DNA of 64,000 nucleotides from JAKVAV01 sp047633195 (GTDB taxonomy: Bacteria > Bacteroidota > Bacteroidia > Flavobacteriales_D > Cryomorphaceae). The stretch covers positions 1 through 64,000 of the forward strand of contig JBLIEU010000002.1 of assembly GCA_047633195.1 (NCBI GenBank). Direction: 5' to 3'. The notes below the pieces were generated by a model that was not told where the DNA came from, made no database searches, and worked only from the letters and a program-made list of their open reading frames with translations. The position numbers and the translations under genes were made by a program. Of this stretch, positions 63,391 through 64,000 are shown in pieces; the first letter of the stretch is position 1, and every line of letters starts with the position of its first letter.

Positions 63391-64000
63391 TTAATGGCTG
63401 GAAATAAAGCTTTTAATCAGCTTTGGGTCGAGAAAATCCAATGTTAAATGAGCTGCCTTAAATCGGTCATTCATCATTTCAGGTACTGCAATAACTTTCA
63501 TTTTGGAAGCCAAGCCAGCTACCATACCATGAAATGAGTCTTCGAAGACCAAGCAATTTTCGTTTCGTACTCCTAGTTTTTTAGCGGCATGAATAAAAAC
63601 TGCAGGATGCGGCTTTCCAAACTCTTCATTTTCTGCAGAATGCAATACCTCGAATGTGGCTTCAAGGCCAAGTCGCTTGACCGTTGCTTTGATTAATCGC
63701 ATGGCCGAAGAAGAGGCAATGGCTGTTTTTAAATTTAACTCTTTGCAGAGCGCTATGGTTTCCCGAACTCCTTTTAAGGGCGCCCCTTCCGTTTCAATCA
63801 AGTTTTGCACGTAAGCAAGAATCTCCTCTTCGACTTGCTCCATGGATTTGTCGTTCCAAGGCTTTCTTGAATGCCAAAGTTCAACCACCTCGTTCAGCCG
63901 ATAACCCATCGTTTCAAGGCAATCGTCTTCCGATAATTCAATTCCAACGGTTGCGAATACGGCTATCTCGGCTCGGCGCCAAAAAGGCTCGCTGTTAATG
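63391..64000 (-). CDS. HAD-superfamily phosphatase/mutase, 3' part (HxpB/PgmB-like)
   Basis: The frame is open to the window edge: upstream of the internal ATG at 63909 it still reads INSEPFWRRAEIAVFATVGI, the conserved start of HAD subfamily IA proteins just after the DxD motif. So the gene is partial at its 5' end. Visible motifs: IASSSAM (motif II), FGKPHP (motif III Lys), VFEDSFHGM (motif IV). The family includes 2-deoxyglucose-6-phosphatase and beta-phosphoglucomutase; substrate unknown. Confidence 0.85.
   Translation of the reverse strand, partial: INSEPFWRRAEIAVFATVGIELSEDDCLETMGYRLNEVVELWHSRKPWNDKSMEQVEEEILAYVQNLIETEGAPLKGVRETIALCKELNLKTAIASSSAMRLIKATVKRLGLEATFEVLHSAENEEFGKPHPAVFIHAAKKLGVRNENCLVFEDSFHGMVAGLASKMKVIAVPEMMNDRFKAAHLTLDFLDPKLIKSFISSH

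Noticed and set aside
63391..64000. Missing GmhB phosphatase of the heptose-like pathway
   Set aside because: It is a HAD protein, but its motifs fit subfamily IA (HxpB/PgmB) and it lies 50 kb away in an unrelated context.

Overview
The window looks like part of a Bacteroidota chromosome, probably a marine Flavobacteriales-type organism. Four things suggest this: three proteins with type A and one with a CHU_C/type B C-terminal domain of the type IX secretion system (T9SS), SPOR-domain envelope proteins, several TAnnTTTG promoter boxes, and very few Shine-Dalgarno sequences. No rRNA, tRNA or CRISPR array was seen. Gene density is high and many neighbours overlap by 1-20 bp.

Layout. (1) 1-26355 (+ strand after a divergent partial sulfotransferase at the left edge): a large surface-glycan cluster. 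It holds about eleven glycosyltransferases or likely glycosyltransferases, a Wzy/ligase-type membrane protein, a WecB-type UDP-GlcNAc 2-epimerase, two SDR epimerases, an AsnB-type amidotransferase and a WcaF-type acetyltransferase. Inside it, at 11413-14114, sits a compact kinase / SIS isomerase / SDR / nucleotidyltransferase unit that should make a nucleotide-activated (heptose-like) sugar. (2) 4474-10570 interrupts this cluster: a HigBA-type toxin-antitoxin pair with a palindrome in front, three tandem T9SS-secreted delta-60 (beta-propeller-like) paralogues that exchange sequence blocks, and a gene-free 385-bp stretch full of degenerate repeats. A GC-rich palindromic repeat has entered three reading frames here without breaking them. 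(3) 26345-33114: an outer-membrane protein, a nitronate monooxygenase/FabK-like flavoprotein, an active/inactive M16 peptidase pair and a large CHU_C-domain surface protein. (4) 33208-40967: housekeeping and envelope folding: guaB, a trio of PpiC/SurA-type chaperone genes, a MoxR ATPase and gapA with a clear terminator. (5) 41123-48307: a T9SS cargo protein, a ComEC-type DNA channel and two SPOR-domain proteins. (6) 48434-60999 (- strand): nine tightly packed genes reading asnB, GT4, wza, wzc, rfbC, wecA-like, mltD-like, uvrA, LOG-family. (7) 61074-64000: a D-Ala-D-Ala carboxypeptidase, a TPR protein and a partial HAD hydrolase.

How the parts fit: the minus-strand operon supplies the initiating phosphoglycosyltransferase, Wza export lipoprotein and Wzc tyrosine autokinase. 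The plus-strand cluster supplies precursor synthesis, glycosyltransferases and the polymerase/ligase. Together they could form one Wzx/Wzy-type capsule or exopolysaccharide pathway split over two loci, with Wzx outside the window. That link is inference.
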